Source of the DNA: Allium sativum
Taxonomy: Eukaryota > Streptophyta > Magnoliopsida > Asparagales > Amaryllidaceae
DNA length: 64,000 bases
Reading direction: 5' to 3'
Assembly (NCBI GenBank): GCA_030737875.1
Contig: CM060919.1
Span: forward strand, 803,193,160 to 803,257,159
In this document: positions 22,501-34,270 of the stretch, piece after piece
Layout: every line of letters starts with the position of its first letter
Position numbering within the stretch: the stretch's first letter is position 1
Notes under the pieces: model-generated
The model's database searches: none
What the model was told of the DNA's origin: nothing
What the model saw: only the letters and a program-made list of their open reading frames with translations
Position numbers and translations under genes: made by a program

Positions 22501-22990
22501 AATGCGACTTAGAAGATTGAAGACTAGATTCGTGCATCATATCTCTTCTTAAGAGTATATATTTGATCCCTCTCTTCCTGTAGAGCTTACTTGCATGCTA
22601 TCTTTTGTTTATATCCTCTCGGTCCCATTCTCAATCCAATTTCTGTTGCAAACCCCATAGGGAGTATAACTCATCTGTTAGTAACACATGTTGGGGCTTG
22701 GGGGTGTTCGTTGGTTTGACTAAACTTTTTGGGTTTTATAGGTTGGTCTTAGGAAGGGACTCCCTTGTGACCAAAAAGGAGTCCATCATTCTTAGTTTCC
22801 TAGAATCTAGTGGTTGGGTTGAGTAATTCTTTGGGTGTCAGTCTGATGTTGATTTCGGTCTTCGGGGCTGATGCTTAGAGAGTTCTTCTCCTAATCAATA
22901 TATATATGTGGCATAGATTTCCAGTTTTGACATTGCCTAATGGGCACAAAGTTTTTACTTGCTTCTATCATTCGATTATACCTTTAGGTA
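22501..22990 (+). other. Element N scrambled interior with protease-like and LTR-like pieces
   Basis: About 22600-22805 resembles the protease segment at 21620-21770, for example ATAGGGAGTATAACTCATCT against TTGGGGGCCCAACTCATTTG, and later a GLxLGxD-type stretch. About 22840-22900 resembles an LTR block of C (37058-37115): TGATGTTGATTTCGGTCTTC against TGATGTTGGTTTCGGCCTTC. The rest is unassigned. The order is not that of any intact element. Confidence 0.55.
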
Positions 22991-23413
22991 GGACCATTTC
23001 CTATTATTGAGAAAATTGGGAAAATGGCCTATAGATTAGAGCTACCTGAAAAATTGGCCGGAGTTCACAACGTCTTTCACGTTTCACATCTCCGAAAATG
23101 TCTACATGAGTCTGCTGAAGTGGTAGAGCCAAATATCCTAGAAGAAGCTGAAGTGGAACGCGAAGCAACCGTAAGGAAAGTTCCAACCCGCATATTAGGA
23201 ACAGAAGTGAAGAAGCTACGCAACCACGAAGTCAAGCTCGTCAAAGTTTAGTGGAGCGACGCCGAGGGAGACGCAACTTGGGAGACTGAAGCTAGAATAC
23301 GCGCTGCCTACCCTTTTCTTTTCGAGGGTACATCTTTGATCTTTCCTTTTTCCTTAAGTTGCGCTTTTATCTATCTTTTTAGGTATATCTCCTCGACCCT
23401 ATCTTTTAGGTAG
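22991..23413 (+). pseudogene. pol: Element N integrase C-terminus and chromodomain-like tail
   Basis: It begins at GPFPIIEKIGKMAYR and passes through GVHNVFHVSHLRKC, the hallmark of chromoviral integrase C-termini. A TAG interrupts it at 23249-23251, and the frame then resumes with WSDAEGDATWETE, the chromodomain-like end. Open frame continues to 23413. The neighbouring 23414-23907 is non-coding. Confidence 0.85.
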
Positions 23414-23907
23414 AAACCCTTTGGATGAAAACATGTAATTGAAACATGTTATGGATGATGATTGCAAGTGGTTGCAAGTGATTGCTAGTGGTTGCTCGTG
23501 GTTGCATATACACACACAATCTAGGTTTTAGATCAGCTCAATCACTTCATATTGCATATGCATATATGCTTGCATTCATATATGGTTAAACTTTAATGTG
23601 TTGTCATATGGATGTTGCATTTGTATGAATGATTGTGCACTCATGTAGAATCATGAATATGAGGATTTGCATACATAATGGATTCATGGCACTTACATAA
23701 CTCGCATTAAGGAGGTCAACTGAATCAGTAGACCGCCTGATTTTGCATTAGATAAGTACATGTACACACACACTTCGCATATTATCATGAAGCATTAGAA
23801 GTCTTTTAAGGACAATGGATGCTCGTGTTTGATGGATGAGTAGATGGATGTTTGGATGTTAGGATGTACATTCTTCCTGAACTTGAAGATTTCGGGACGA
23901 AATCCTT
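23414..23907 (+). other. Element N non-coding region between pol and PPT
   Basis: This is TG-rich low-complexity sequence with repeated TGGTTGC near 23467-23510. Nothing coding is seen. Confidence 0.6.
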
Positions 23908-23922
23908 TTAAGTGGGGGAGAA
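23908..23922 (+). other. Element N polypurine tract
   Basis: TTAAGTGGGGGAGAA stands directly before the LTR start TGTAACACCCC. Confidence 0.85.
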
Positions 23923-26900
23923 TGTAACACCCCACAAATTAAAGTATAATAAATTCTAATTGAAGTATTAAGGGAAACGGGATATGCCATTGCGTTCGTC
24001 TCGGAAAAATACGAGAAATAGAGTCCGAGTTTTCGAAAAACGGAGTCTGTATGACCAAATTATGGCCTGATGAAGTTTTAGAAAATTCGAATTTTGAAAA
24101 CAGATTTGAATTTCAGCCAAATCAAAGTAGGCGGGAAAATTCCCGCCCAAACCCACCAGGTCGACCTGGGGGTCGACCCTAGGGTCGACCTGCCAGGCCA
24201 GGTCGACCTGGGAGTCGACCTAGGTGTCGACCTGCCCCAGGCAGGTCGACTCTAGAGTCGACCTGGGGGTCGACTGGGGAGTCGACCTGGCCCCTGAGCC
24301 AGGTCGAACCCAGCCCACCCTGGCTGGCTTGGTCTATGTTTGGTCGATTTTCTGAGCCTTGCCTTGTCACTAGGGCTAGGTGTCAGCTCCTGATTGGCCT
24401 CTCCTTCAAACGAACGGCTATTATTAAACCAAGCTTCATTGACGGTCTAAATCAACTCAAAAACTCTATAAAAAGGACCTAAGACTAACCCTAATTCACA
24501 TAAACTAAAATGGAGATGAGACCGTCATGCTGCTGAGGAGAGACTGAGGATAGCCGTCAGAAAATAAAGAGACAATTAGGAGATAAATCAAAAGCTTAAA
24601 GCAACGTCAAATCAATCAAAACAACGCCTACAACAAAGGATAGCATCTCCAAATTCAGAATTCAGATTCCTGAATTGAAGATTCGTCACATGTTGTAAGT
24701 AGAGTGCTATTCCGATGTGAATTAAATAATTGTGTTGATTTGTGTAAAGTAAGAAATGGAATTGTGGCGATAATAATCTATATTTGTATGTTGCTTTGAT
24801 GCTAAACGATTTGGGAATATTATGGTATACGATTGGTTATTTGCAAGTACGCGATTTGCGTTGGAAGTTAACAACGAAATGGAATTGTGGCGATAATAAC
24901 TTATGTTTGTATGTTATTTTGATTTGGCAATGCTATGGTGTATGATTTGATTCATACAAGATAATGGTTTATGTTGACAACCACATGTTGTGGAATTTTA
25001 ATTGGGATTCATGCAAGCATATGATTCATATTGAAAACTACATGTTTGTGGTAGTTATTTACAACACCCATTTGATAATTGCAAGTATATGATTCATGTT
25101 GAGAATAACAACTATATGTTGTAATAGTTTATTTGAAATTCATGCAAGTCTATGATTTATTGTTATGCCAACATGATGTAAAATTCTATCGTCATCTTTA
25201 GTGTAATTTGATTCACCTAAGTATTATGATTCATATCAAGGTTATGTTGAAATTGGTATCATAGTTCAAGTATAAAAATCATGATTTTGTAATAGTGACA
25301 AAAGCAAGCGTCTTTGTAAGCTTGTATTAATTTTATGAACATGACTAAACTATGTTTGTCATTATGCCTAGTTGAAAACATGTTTCTAGGCTTAAGTTGT
25401 TATCATAATCATATGATGATATATTTGGCACATAAGTTACATTAGAAATTACACTAGAATTACATCCCACTTACAAGTTACATAGATAGGATAAAAACCA
25501 TGATTATATGAATAGTAGGATTCATGTTCAATTATGTTTATGCCATGACTATATGAATAGAAGGACTCATGTTCAATTATGATTATGCCATAATTATATG
25601 ATTAGAATGGTTCATGTTTAAGTATCATTTATGCCATGACTACATGAATAGAATGATTCATGCTTTGTTTATACCATGATTTGTGAAAAGAATGATTCAT
25701 GTTTAAGTATTGCTTATATTATATGTTGTTACAATTGCAAGTTCACATGCGCCTACCTTATGTTAATTGAATCGTTATGTTGCAAGTTCATGCGTTTACA
25801 CTCCCCTTTTTATGTTACCTTATAAACACCATGTTATAAGCCTCCCCTTTTCATATGGCTAAATTGGGTTTAAGTATTAAACCCAACACACCTTACATTT
25901 GAACGAATGTGTAAAACGGGGGTATTGACGTTTGGACTAAAATATAGAACATATGTGTTGGCATGTTTGACGCATGCCAACAACCTTGAAAAACAATTAA
26001 GTGGCATAAATAAATCTTAATCAATAAAGATGAATTTGAATAATGGGCCGCAAATATTTACATATAAAAAGAAAAGAGACAAAATATGTAAATGTAGAAA
26101 ATACGATGTGTTTAACCCGAGGTTGGATTGAGTTGTGATGTAAACCTGCCCGGAACCGCCCGGCTGTCCAGTAGTCACAACAATACCTATCCAATGTGGG
26201 TGGTTAAACACGGAGCCCAATAAGGACCCGAGGTTAGACTGAGTTGTGGCGTAAGACTGCCCGGACCCAACCGGCAACAGGCAGCCACAACAATACCTGT
26301 CTAATGTGAGAGGTCAAGGCTTTAATAAGACAATTAAGGCTGAGTCAGGATTGATAGGATTAAGTGAATTAAGACTTAATCAAAATGGAACATGCTAAAC
26401 TAAACAGACTGATTGGGGGTTAGGTTTATAAAACACTTAACCAACTTAGCATGTTGGCTAGAAATAGAAAACCTAGTAGCGGGGGACCCTTTTCAGCAGT
26501 AACCCTACAAGGCGTATCATGATACCCTGAAACTAGGCAGGGTGGGGCACGATTACTAGGCTGACTGTAAGAGGTCAAATCGACGGCGGTGGTGCAGCAG
26601 TGTAGGTTCTAACGGGGTGTAGGCGTGCACACACTCCGGCGTTGAAAAATAAGGCACTGGGTACCAGTAGCATACCTGTGCATTCTACGATTGTGTCGGG
26701 CCGCCACCATGGGACTTGATACACCCCATGGTGGGACCAGCACAGGTAACTACAACATCGGGGGCCGTAAGACACATGTAACTATGCGAGTAGGAGCCGA
26801 TCATCATAAAATGGATCACTTCACCCTAATTATGGGGTGCCTGTTGGGAACTAGTTTACAGGGGTACAGAGATTAAAATGGGGTACGATAGTATATTCGA

Positions 26901-27444
26901 CCCTAGACAACTTAACTTAGTTTATGGTGCTTTCCCATTTCTAGTTTATACTTATCATACCCAGTTCTTTGTTCATAGACTGAATAGTCCTAGACTTACT
27001 CAGGCTTTATGTCTGACTCTACTTTTCTTTCGTCTTCTTTTCTTACGTTCCCCCCCAGGTCCACAGGGAGGGAATACCGCAGCTTGACCAGCCTTCATAT
27101 CCAGCTTGAAGAGAAAGAATGTATTGCTTGGATCTTTTCGTTTTGGACTATGGCTTTGGACATCAATTATGGGAGTTTTGCAGTTTATTTATGTTTTCTT
27201 TATGCTTCTTTAAATAATGTAATCAAGACAGTTATGAAGATGTTATGTTTTGGAAGTATTGTAAGACAATTATGGTATGGTTGGTGTAACACGTATTTGA
27301 ATGAAATAAAAGTTGTTGTTTTCCGCTGTTCAAAAATATGTGTTATTATATCTGTCTTGTATATCTGTGATTTATACTTATAAACCTCCACCAAAATTAG
27401 GGCATTCCCTTTGAGAGTGACCCTAATGGAGGTGAGGTGTTTCA
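23923..27444 (+). repeat. Element N 3' LTR (3,522 bp)
   Basis: This is a direct repeat of 17150-20694 with few substitutions. The GTCGAC array is at 24160-24286 and the donor-like GTAAGT at 24695. Confidence 0.92.
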
Positions 27445-27449
27445 CTCAC

Positions 27450-27558
27450 TATTTCCAATTCACTATTTTATTGAAATATTCTATTTCAATTGTTCAAATT
27501 CCTTTGAAATGTCCAATTTAATTTTTTTAAATTGGCTCGTATTTTCCGGGTTATTACA
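27450..27558 (-). repeat. Element A 5' LTR, terminal segment
   Basis: This is the first 109 bp of the A LTR in sense (TGTAATAACCCGG...), separated from the rest by element N. It matches 7193-7301. Confidence 0.9.
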
Positions 27559-27818
27559 CATATATCACGGAAATGCGAATCATTTTTTTAGAAGAAAAGG
27601 TAGAAGAAGAACAGAGATAACAATAAATAATCTCACATCGCAGCGGAACAAAATATAATATATCATAACTTTTGAAATACAAAATCCGAACTGTATAACA
27701 TACAATTATCAGAGTACAAACTTACAACACAGCGGAAATAAAAATACTATATATCTAACATTGAAGCCTCCTGCTCCAAGCTCCTTTAGATATATCTGTA
27801 AAATCCTGAACTACTTGA

Positions 27819-27895
27819 CTGCCCATACAAATTTGGGCACCCAAGAGTTTGGGTAAAACAAAACAAAATAAACTCTGGGTTCGTCATGGGACCGG
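27819..27895 (-). other. Three-hairpin conserved block, B 3' LTR
   Basis: The sense stems are GGTC/GAC, AGAGTTTA..AAACTCT and TGCCC/GGGCA. The other B LTR has the intact first stem AGTC/GACT. Confidence 0.6.
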
Positions 27896-29587
27896 TACGA
27901 GTAAACAATTTAAAACAGTTTGAGAAACTAACTGATATCTCATAAGACAATGCCGTATAACACGGAACAGGTTTTTCCCTTATGAGAATCCAAACACTTG
28001 ACTTAACTTTCAAATCCTTTATGAAAGAAATGATGATCTTTATATCAAAACTCTTTTGATATTATAATAATGTCTAAATCAAATAAATAGAAATCTAGTG
28101 GAACGCTTTCATCTCACGCTCCATATATACATAATATACAATCAAAACTGCGAGCACTTATTGGGTAATGAATTTCCAACTATGACAAGTATGGAACCAC
28201 CTTCCGATACTGTATCTCTAGAGGTGAATACACTGGGTTTAACAAGAGCATCTTGTAACCCGGCCACACATGACCGACCACTCATTTCGCTTGAGTGTAT
28301 CAAATGTATATCTCCTACGGCTGGGATCAGTAACCGTTTCCCGAATGGGACAACATCAAATAGAATAAGGAATTAAATGAATCTCTATATAGGTGATAGT
28401 ACAACCTAATGGAAGCTACCCACATAGCCAGGGTGCCTGCCCGATTTTTGTCATTTCCCGGTTGTTGAGGCCTGAGGCTATAATTACTGATCATTCATTG
28501 ATAGCACAATCACTTTGAATGCCACATTGTCAGATCCATTAATCACTAATTAATTTGTACAAATATATTCCGGACATTATGCTAAGAGAATAAATTCTCC
28601 GCCACCATATATATTTATACAGACCAACATATGTGATCGTTGGAAATACTCCGTCAGAGATTCATCCATACTTTTGTTCTGGTACTGAACGAAACCGAAG
28701 GCACAATTTCCATTAATAGAAAAAGCCCTTGCACTCTACTTCGTCTCTGATTATCTTCATATAATCTGATTCGCAACGTTACTGCCAATATGGAGTGGTT
28801 CTCAGATAATAACCCAACCGGTCTCTCCATATTGAAAACGATATCGCCAAATACTTCGATAGTCGGTTATTTAACTATCGAAGAAAAACAAACACACTTT
28901 GATCGATAACATTAAACACCCACTGGTCCCTTAATTAATATTTCATTAATTAAATTACTTTTCCATTTCCTGATCAATATATGTTAACCCGATATTTTCA
29001 ATAATCATTTTGGCCTTTTACGCCATTTGGAAAACATTTCCTTATATCGACTCTTTTTATTTTCTATACTTAGAAAATAAATTCTATTTGTAATTGGAAA
29101 AATATTCCAATTACTTATCTCTTTCCCGAACTCGGTTATTTTTGTACTTAAGAAATATTTATGATATATTTCCAAAATTCCACTTACTTGGGTTAAAACG
29201 GCTGTTGTGTAAAACATCGTTATAAACAACCCAAAATACTGCATTCAACTAACTCTTATTCAAACATTTCTCTTCGAGACTAGATCTTGCTATTTATCGG
29301 TTAAAAATGAAATCAATCAAGTTGGGGTATAACTACCTCTCAGACCTTGACTGAAAACATGCTTAACATCAAAACAGACAAAACCACTTATCTCAAATCA
29401 TCAACACCATAAAAACCACTTATTCAATTTTAAAACGTATATATATCTCTTTCTATTACCAGATTTTCGATTTCCTTTTTGTTTATAATATTCTATTTTT
29501 AAGCTCGTTCCCTTACCGGATTCTATATATATTGATATATAGATTTCTAATTATCAAATTATCTACATATTCTAACTCCTTAAGCTC

Positions 29588-29765
29588 CCGGAAAATTTCG
29601 CCAAAACCTCCTTTGTACGGGTCGATAGTTCAAACCTCAACTCGCCTCTCTAGGCCCTTTCCATTCAAGAAGAAAATCAAAAAGCCAAGTGGCTTGACGA
29701 TTCGGCGCATAAAATCTCATATGGAATTTAAACGTGTACCGTTTTGTCGGGCACACAAATTATAA
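29588..29765 (-). other. Conserved GGCGAAATTTTCC / TGCCCGACAAAA block, B 3' LTR
   Basis: This is a shorter version of the A and C block: TGCCCGACAAAACGGTAC, AGCCACTTGGCTTTTT, then GGAGGTTTTGGCGAAATTTT in sense. The second B copy is at about 56100-56280 with GGAGGTTATGGCGAAATTTT. Confidence 0.6.
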
Positions 29766-32245
29766 TCTTCATATACTTCATTCCATACCTGTCTAACCCA
29801 TATACATCCATTTACATTTTATCCCAACTCAATCTGGCCATTTTAATTCAATTCGCTAATTAATTCTCTAATTAGCTGTTTTGCCTATTCCACTTTCTGT
29901 TTGAACATATCAGTTCAAATACAAATATTTACTTGCTTATAAACCCACTTGAATTCCATTTTCAATTCAATTTCCATACTCGATTTCGAATATGAATTAC
30001 AAACCCCATTCACTTATCCATTGTCCAATTCAACCCAAAGGTTCATTAACTAATTTTTCTTCTAATTAGTTAATTTTATTCAATAATTTAAAATCTGATT
30101 TTTGTTTCAAAAATCATTTTATTTACACAACTTGAGTTTGTATTTATTTTACAACTCAAATCTGTATTTTTCTAATGGAAATTCGGATTTTATTTACTTA
30201 AAATCCTTAAATTTATTTATATAAACCATTATGGTTTTTAAACGATTTTGGCGCTGCTTTTATGAAAATTTGATTTTGACATAACTCAAAATCTATCAGA
30301 CGAAATCCAGATTTTTCTTTTCCATTAGAAAATTATTATTCAACCGGTCCTGACGATTCTTGTTCCAAAGAATTCCGACTTAAGTTGAGTTCCATATACT
30401 CAATTGAAGTTCAAAACGCCAATTTATGAACTACCGCGCTGCGGATTCGGTTTAATTATATTTATGTATATAAACTTTTAAACTTCATTTAAAATAAATT
30501 CAACTCCATTCTAATATATTTTTAATATATTTCAAACCAATTTTCCCAATTCAACTCAATAATTCAGATTATCTATAATCGCTGATTTTCCTTACTCGGT
30601 TATACATTTATTTATACTCAATTTGTTATTTTAATTCCCAATTCCTTTTATAAATAAATTATAAAATTCGGTATAATCAAATTCCAGTTATAACTCCTTT
30701 GGATTTTCTCAATTCAGTTTATATTCTAAATCCCGAATATAATCAATTATTCTATTTTCAATAAGTTTTCCAATTTCAATTTTTAAATTCTTTCTTGAAT
30801 TTAAACTTCTAAATTATCCAATGATAATTTATTTTCCTATTTTTATAAACATTGTTTATAAATTAATTTTCTTGTTTAAAAATTAAAACAAGCTTTCCTT
30901 TCGAATACCTATTTGAAACCCAACCCCATTTATATTCCGAATTTCAGAATAAAAACTATCATTTCCTTTTTTTGAAATGATTTCAATTTATACTTTTAAA
31001 TTCATATTTGAATTTAATATTTCAAAATATATCTTGATAGTTAATTCATCATATTTATAAACATCGTTTATAAATTTCCTTGTCGTAAATATTTAAACAA
31101 GTTCTATTTAGAAATCTATTTACAACCAAAATCTTATTTTGGAAATTTCTATTTATAATAACTTATATATATATAACACCCAATTTATTTTCGTATTCAA
31201 TTTAACTTCTATTTAGATAAATTCGAATTAATCGAATTCAAATCATAAATCCTTACAGATTTATTTTAGTTCAATTTATATTCTGAACATCAGAATAAAT
31301 TCCATCGTTTATTTCTTTAAAACGATTTCCCCATTTCTATTTTTAAATTCACATTTGAAATTAAATATTCAAATTATCAAATGATAAATTTTCCCACTAC
31401 ATTTACAAACCCCGTTTATAAATTCAGTTCAATTCAATTCCCTGATTATCCAATGAAAATCATTCCATTCCATTTATAAACACCGTTTATAAATTTACTT
31501 AAATTTCCTGTGTTATTTAATTTATAAATATCATTTTTAAATTAAATACTTGTTTTATTTATTTAAAACAAGTTAATATCTTTATAGTCCACTCGAAATT
31601 CAAATTCTATTTTTGAAAAATAGATTTCCCTTTTTTAAATCTCAAATATCCTTTTCACGATATTTTTATATATCAATATTTTAGCCCCAGTGATATTTAA
31701 ACAATCAAACCACTCAATTATCAATCAACACATCATATACGATAATATATGTGGAACAAACAAATAATAATATTTTTGAGTAATCCATTTGGATCCCTCG
31801 AACCTGTTTCCTGCATCCACAGACGTTAGCCAACATGAATAATACCCATCCTGCTTCATGGCAGGATATCGTGGTATAGAAGGTCATCCACTATCATAGC
31901 GTGGGGCATATAGGGTCATCCGCTAATGGTACTGCAGGCATCCGCTAATGGTACTACGGGCATCTGCTAATGGTACTGCGGGAATCCAACCAAACACCAA
32001 CATATATATATATATATATATAATAACCACAACAAGCCTAAATAACTAATATATTGTAACAACCCGTAAAATGCGAGCCAGTTTGAAAATTTTTATTTTG
32101 GCAATTTTAGCGAATTTTGATATTTAAAATAGATTATTTTAAATAATATCGACGAGAAATTTATTTTGAATAGAATTCAACGTATATATATTATACGCGT
32201 CGTCGCTAGAATATAAATATTTATATATAATTATAAATAGAATAG

Positions 32246-32446
32246 AAAATGGCGCGGTAGTTCGAAAATTCGATTTCTAATTTCAAAGGAATATACAGAA
32301 TTCAATATAAGTCAGAATTGAACGAAACAAGAAATATTTGAATCTGTATAACTATATCTTTGTAACGAAGTTAACAAACTGAGATTTCATCTTAGAAATG
32401 ATAAGATATGTCCAGTTTAAAATTAGAAATAGTCGCTGTGGAATTT
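32246..32446 (+). other. ~190-bp module, first copy in the C 5' LTR
   Basis: It runs from GCGGTAGTTCG to ATATGTCCAGTTTAAAATT and AGTCGCTGTGGAATT. It is related to 35769-35965 and to copies in A, B and E. Confidence 0.55.
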
Positions 32447-32499
32447 ATATATATTTTTATATATATAAGGCCCTTAAAAATAGACTTTTTGCAAACGAC

Positions 32500-32720
32500 C
32501 TCGGATTTCGACGAAACCACTTTTGTTGGGTCCGTGATGTAAAGTTATTGCTAGGTTTCACATTTCGTAATTTTTCGAATCAATATGTGAGCGTGGCAAA
32601 GGAAAACGCGTTTGACCGGTTTCAGTTGATTTTAATCGACTGGAAATTGGCCATTTTTCAAACGGCCTCAGAACTCGACGAAACTAGTTTTGTTAGGACC
32701 GTATCGTCAATACGAAGCTA
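32500..32720 (+). promoter_or_regulatory. Paired TCGACGAAAC..TTTTGTT motifs, C 5' LTR
   Basis: Two related ~45-bp units, starting TTCGACGAAAC and CTCGACGAAAC and 167 bp apart, enclose GTGAGCGTGGCAAA. A has the same pair with the same spacing, and E has it at ~159 bp. Confidence 0.55.
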
Positions 32721-32859
32721 GAAAATATTTTTCGAGAATTTTTAGAGTTAGTATGTGACCCCGGTAATTTGAAATGTACGTTTAAAATTCAATATAATGA
32801 TTTAAATGTAAATTTAACGGAAACTGATTGTAACAATCAAATCAGCTTGCGATATATAT

Positions 32860-32879
32860 CCCATTGTGTTCGGAATGGG
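32860..32879 (+). promoter_or_regulatory. Promoter-region palindrome, C 5' LTR
   Basis: CCCATTGTGTTCGGAATGGG has CCCAT/ATGGG arms, preceded by GATATATAT. The copy in the 3' LTR is at 40575-40594. Confidence 0.5.
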
Positions 32880-32954
32880 GGTAAAACGCTATGGACGACA
32901 GGAGGTGGGCCTCGTTTCGAGGTCGTATGTAAAAGTCAACTTTTTAATAATTAA

Positions 32955-33320
32955 ATAATAATAAAAAAAAAAAAAAAAAAAATTTTCTTTCTCCTCCCTA
33001 TAACCTTTGGCCCCCCCCCCCCGTTTTCGTTTGACAGAAATAAAATAAAAGAAAAAAAAAAAAAAAAGAAATCGCCAGGCGATCCAGCGACGCCGCCCCC
33101 CCCTACAACAGCCGCCGCCCATCGCCTCCCTCATCCCAGCCACCACCGCACCCCCCCCTCCCTCGACGAGCCCACCGAAGCCCCCCTCCTCGTTTCAGAA
33201 ACGCGACCACTCCCCTGAAATCCCTCCGCCCACGCACCCACCGCCTTGGCCTGCGCCGCTCCCCTCCGCTGCCCTGAGCTCCGCCATCGACCGATTAGCC
33301 TGCCCCCCCTACAAGAAAAC
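32955..33320 (+). other. Homopolymer tracts and C-rich leader-like block, C 5' LTR
   Basis: Long A and C runs (32960-33070) lead into a CCGCC/CCACC-rich stretch. The C-run and A-run lengths differ in the 3' LTR copy (40675-41035). Frames crossing it are low-complexity. Confidence 0.6.
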
Positions 33321-33322
33321 CC

Positions 33323-33324
33323 GT
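33323..33324 (+). promoter_or_regulatory. Possible 5' splice site, C 5' LTR
   Basis: ACCC/GTAAGTTTTT follows the C-rich block. The acceptor candidate is at 39388-39389 in the interior. Confidence 0.35.
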
Positions 33325-33426
33325 AAGTTTTTATTATTATTTACTTTCATTTATTCACTTATTTTCTTGTTTTACTTTAAATCTGAGATGATTTTAAAAA
33401 GATTAAAGCTGATTTTAATTAGAAGT

Positions 33427-33720
33427 AATAAAAACTGATTTTTGTTTAAAAATAAAAACTGATTTAGTTTTAGTAATAAAAACTGATTTTTGTTTAAAAA
33501 TAAAAACTGATTTAGTTTTAGTAATAAAAACTGATTTTTGTTTAAAAATAAAAACTGATTTAGTTTTAGTAATAAAAACTGATTTTTGTTTAAAAATAAA
33601 AACTGATTTAGTTTTAGTAATAAAAACTGATTTTTGTTTAAAAATAAAAACTGATTTAGTTTTAGTAATAAAAACTGATTTTTGTTTAAAAATAAAAACT
33701 GATTTAGTTTTAGTAATAAA
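33427..33720 (+). repeat. 48-bp tandem array, C 5' LTR, about six copies
   Basis: The unit holds AAAACTGATTTTTGTTTAAA and AAAACTGATTTAGTTTTAG. Both LTRs (second at about 41129-41430) have six copies. There is no spacer variation. Confidence 0.85.
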
Positions 33721-34032
33721 AAACTGATTTTTGTTTAAAAATTAAAACTGATTATTTTAAAAATGTAAACCTGATTTTGTTTTAAAGTTTGAAAACTGAT
33801 TATTTTATTTTTGTTTTGAAAACTGATTTATAAACTAAAAGGAGATTAGAAATTTAAAAATAAAAATAGGATTTTTATATGTTGAAAGTCGAAATAAAAA
33901 TAGGATTTTTATCTAAGAAAAAGTTCATATTTTTGTTTAGAAAAGGTTCATATGTTTGTTTAGGAAAAGATCGTATTTTTTTTAGAAAAAGATCGTAGTT
34001 TTGATTTAGGAAAAATTTAGATTTTTGAACTA

Positions 34033-34270
34033 AAAATTCGATTTTTATATATTGAACTTTGAACTAAAAATTCGATTTTTATATATTGAACTTTGAACTA
34101 AAAATTCGATTTTTATATATTGAACTTTGAACTAAAAATTCGATTTTTATATATTGAACTTTGAACTAAAAATTCGATTTTTATATATTGAACTTTGAAC
34201 TAAAAATTCGATTTTTATATATTGAACTTTGAACTAAAAATTCGATTTTTATATATTGAACTTCGAACTA
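34033..34270 (+). repeat. 34-bp tandem array, C 5' LTR, seven copies plus one variant
   Basis: The unit is TTTGAACTAAAAATTCGATT plus TTTATATATTGAAC. The 3' LTR array (about 41730-41950) has one unit fewer. Confidence 0.85.

Larger units (their letters stand above)
17150..27444 (+). mobile_element. Element N: internally deleted and rearranged chromovirus
   Basis: The element has a 5' LTR (17150-20694), PBS (20697-20708), an interior of 3.2 kb, PPT (23908-23922) and a 3' LTR (23923-27444), with the perfect TSD CTCAC. The LTRs start TGTAACACCCC and end GTGTTTCA. The interior keeps the CCHC part of gag, protease, the first part of RT and the integrase tail with a chromodomain-like end. Capsid, most of RT, RNase H and most of integrase are lost. 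The 5' LTR has ~23 extra bases near its start compared with the 3' LTR; otherwise they are very similar, so the insertion is fairly recent. It must depend on other elements for transposition (inference). Confidence 0.92.
1965..27558 (-). mobile_element. Element A: Ty3/gypsy chromovirus (Tekay/Del-like) with 5.3-kb LTRs, interrupted by element N
   Basis: The order in the minus sense is 5' LTR (27558-27450 and 17149-11904), PBS (11889-11900), leader, broken gag-pol (11646-7403), PPT (7302-7318) and 3' LTR (7301-1965). The LTRs begin TGTAATAACCCGG and end near GATCGTCACA. Gag with CCHC knuckles, an aspartic protease, RT, RNase H, an integrase and a C-terminal chromodomain-like segment place it among the plant chromoviruses. 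Tekay/Del is the likely lineage, given the initiator-Met PBS and long LTRs. The coding region has three in-frame stops and one frameshift, so it is not autonomous now. Elements A and C have near-identical ends and PPTs. Confidence 0.9.
27564..32054 (-). repeat. Element B 3' LTR, segment 2
   Basis: This matches 49424-50046 plus 54695-58570. It includes the three-hairpin block (27819-27895), the GTTCTGGGTC-type block (28651-28706), the acceptor-like conserved block (29588-29765) and one ~190-bp module (30243-30440). A dense run of short perfect inverted repeats lies at 29850-31640, and CATCCGCTAATGGTACTGCG is iterated about three times at 31917-31984. No gene is seen. Confidence 0.87.

Noticed and set aside
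32955..33075. Long C and A runs considered as an engineered or assembly-gap signature
   Set aside because: The same tracts occur in the second LTR with slightly different lengths, as expected for natural homopolymers. Exact lengths may still carry sequencing error.
33427..34270. Regular arrays that could look like a CRISPR locus
   Set aside because: The units are head-to-tail without unique spacers, inside an LTR of a plant element, with no cas genes.
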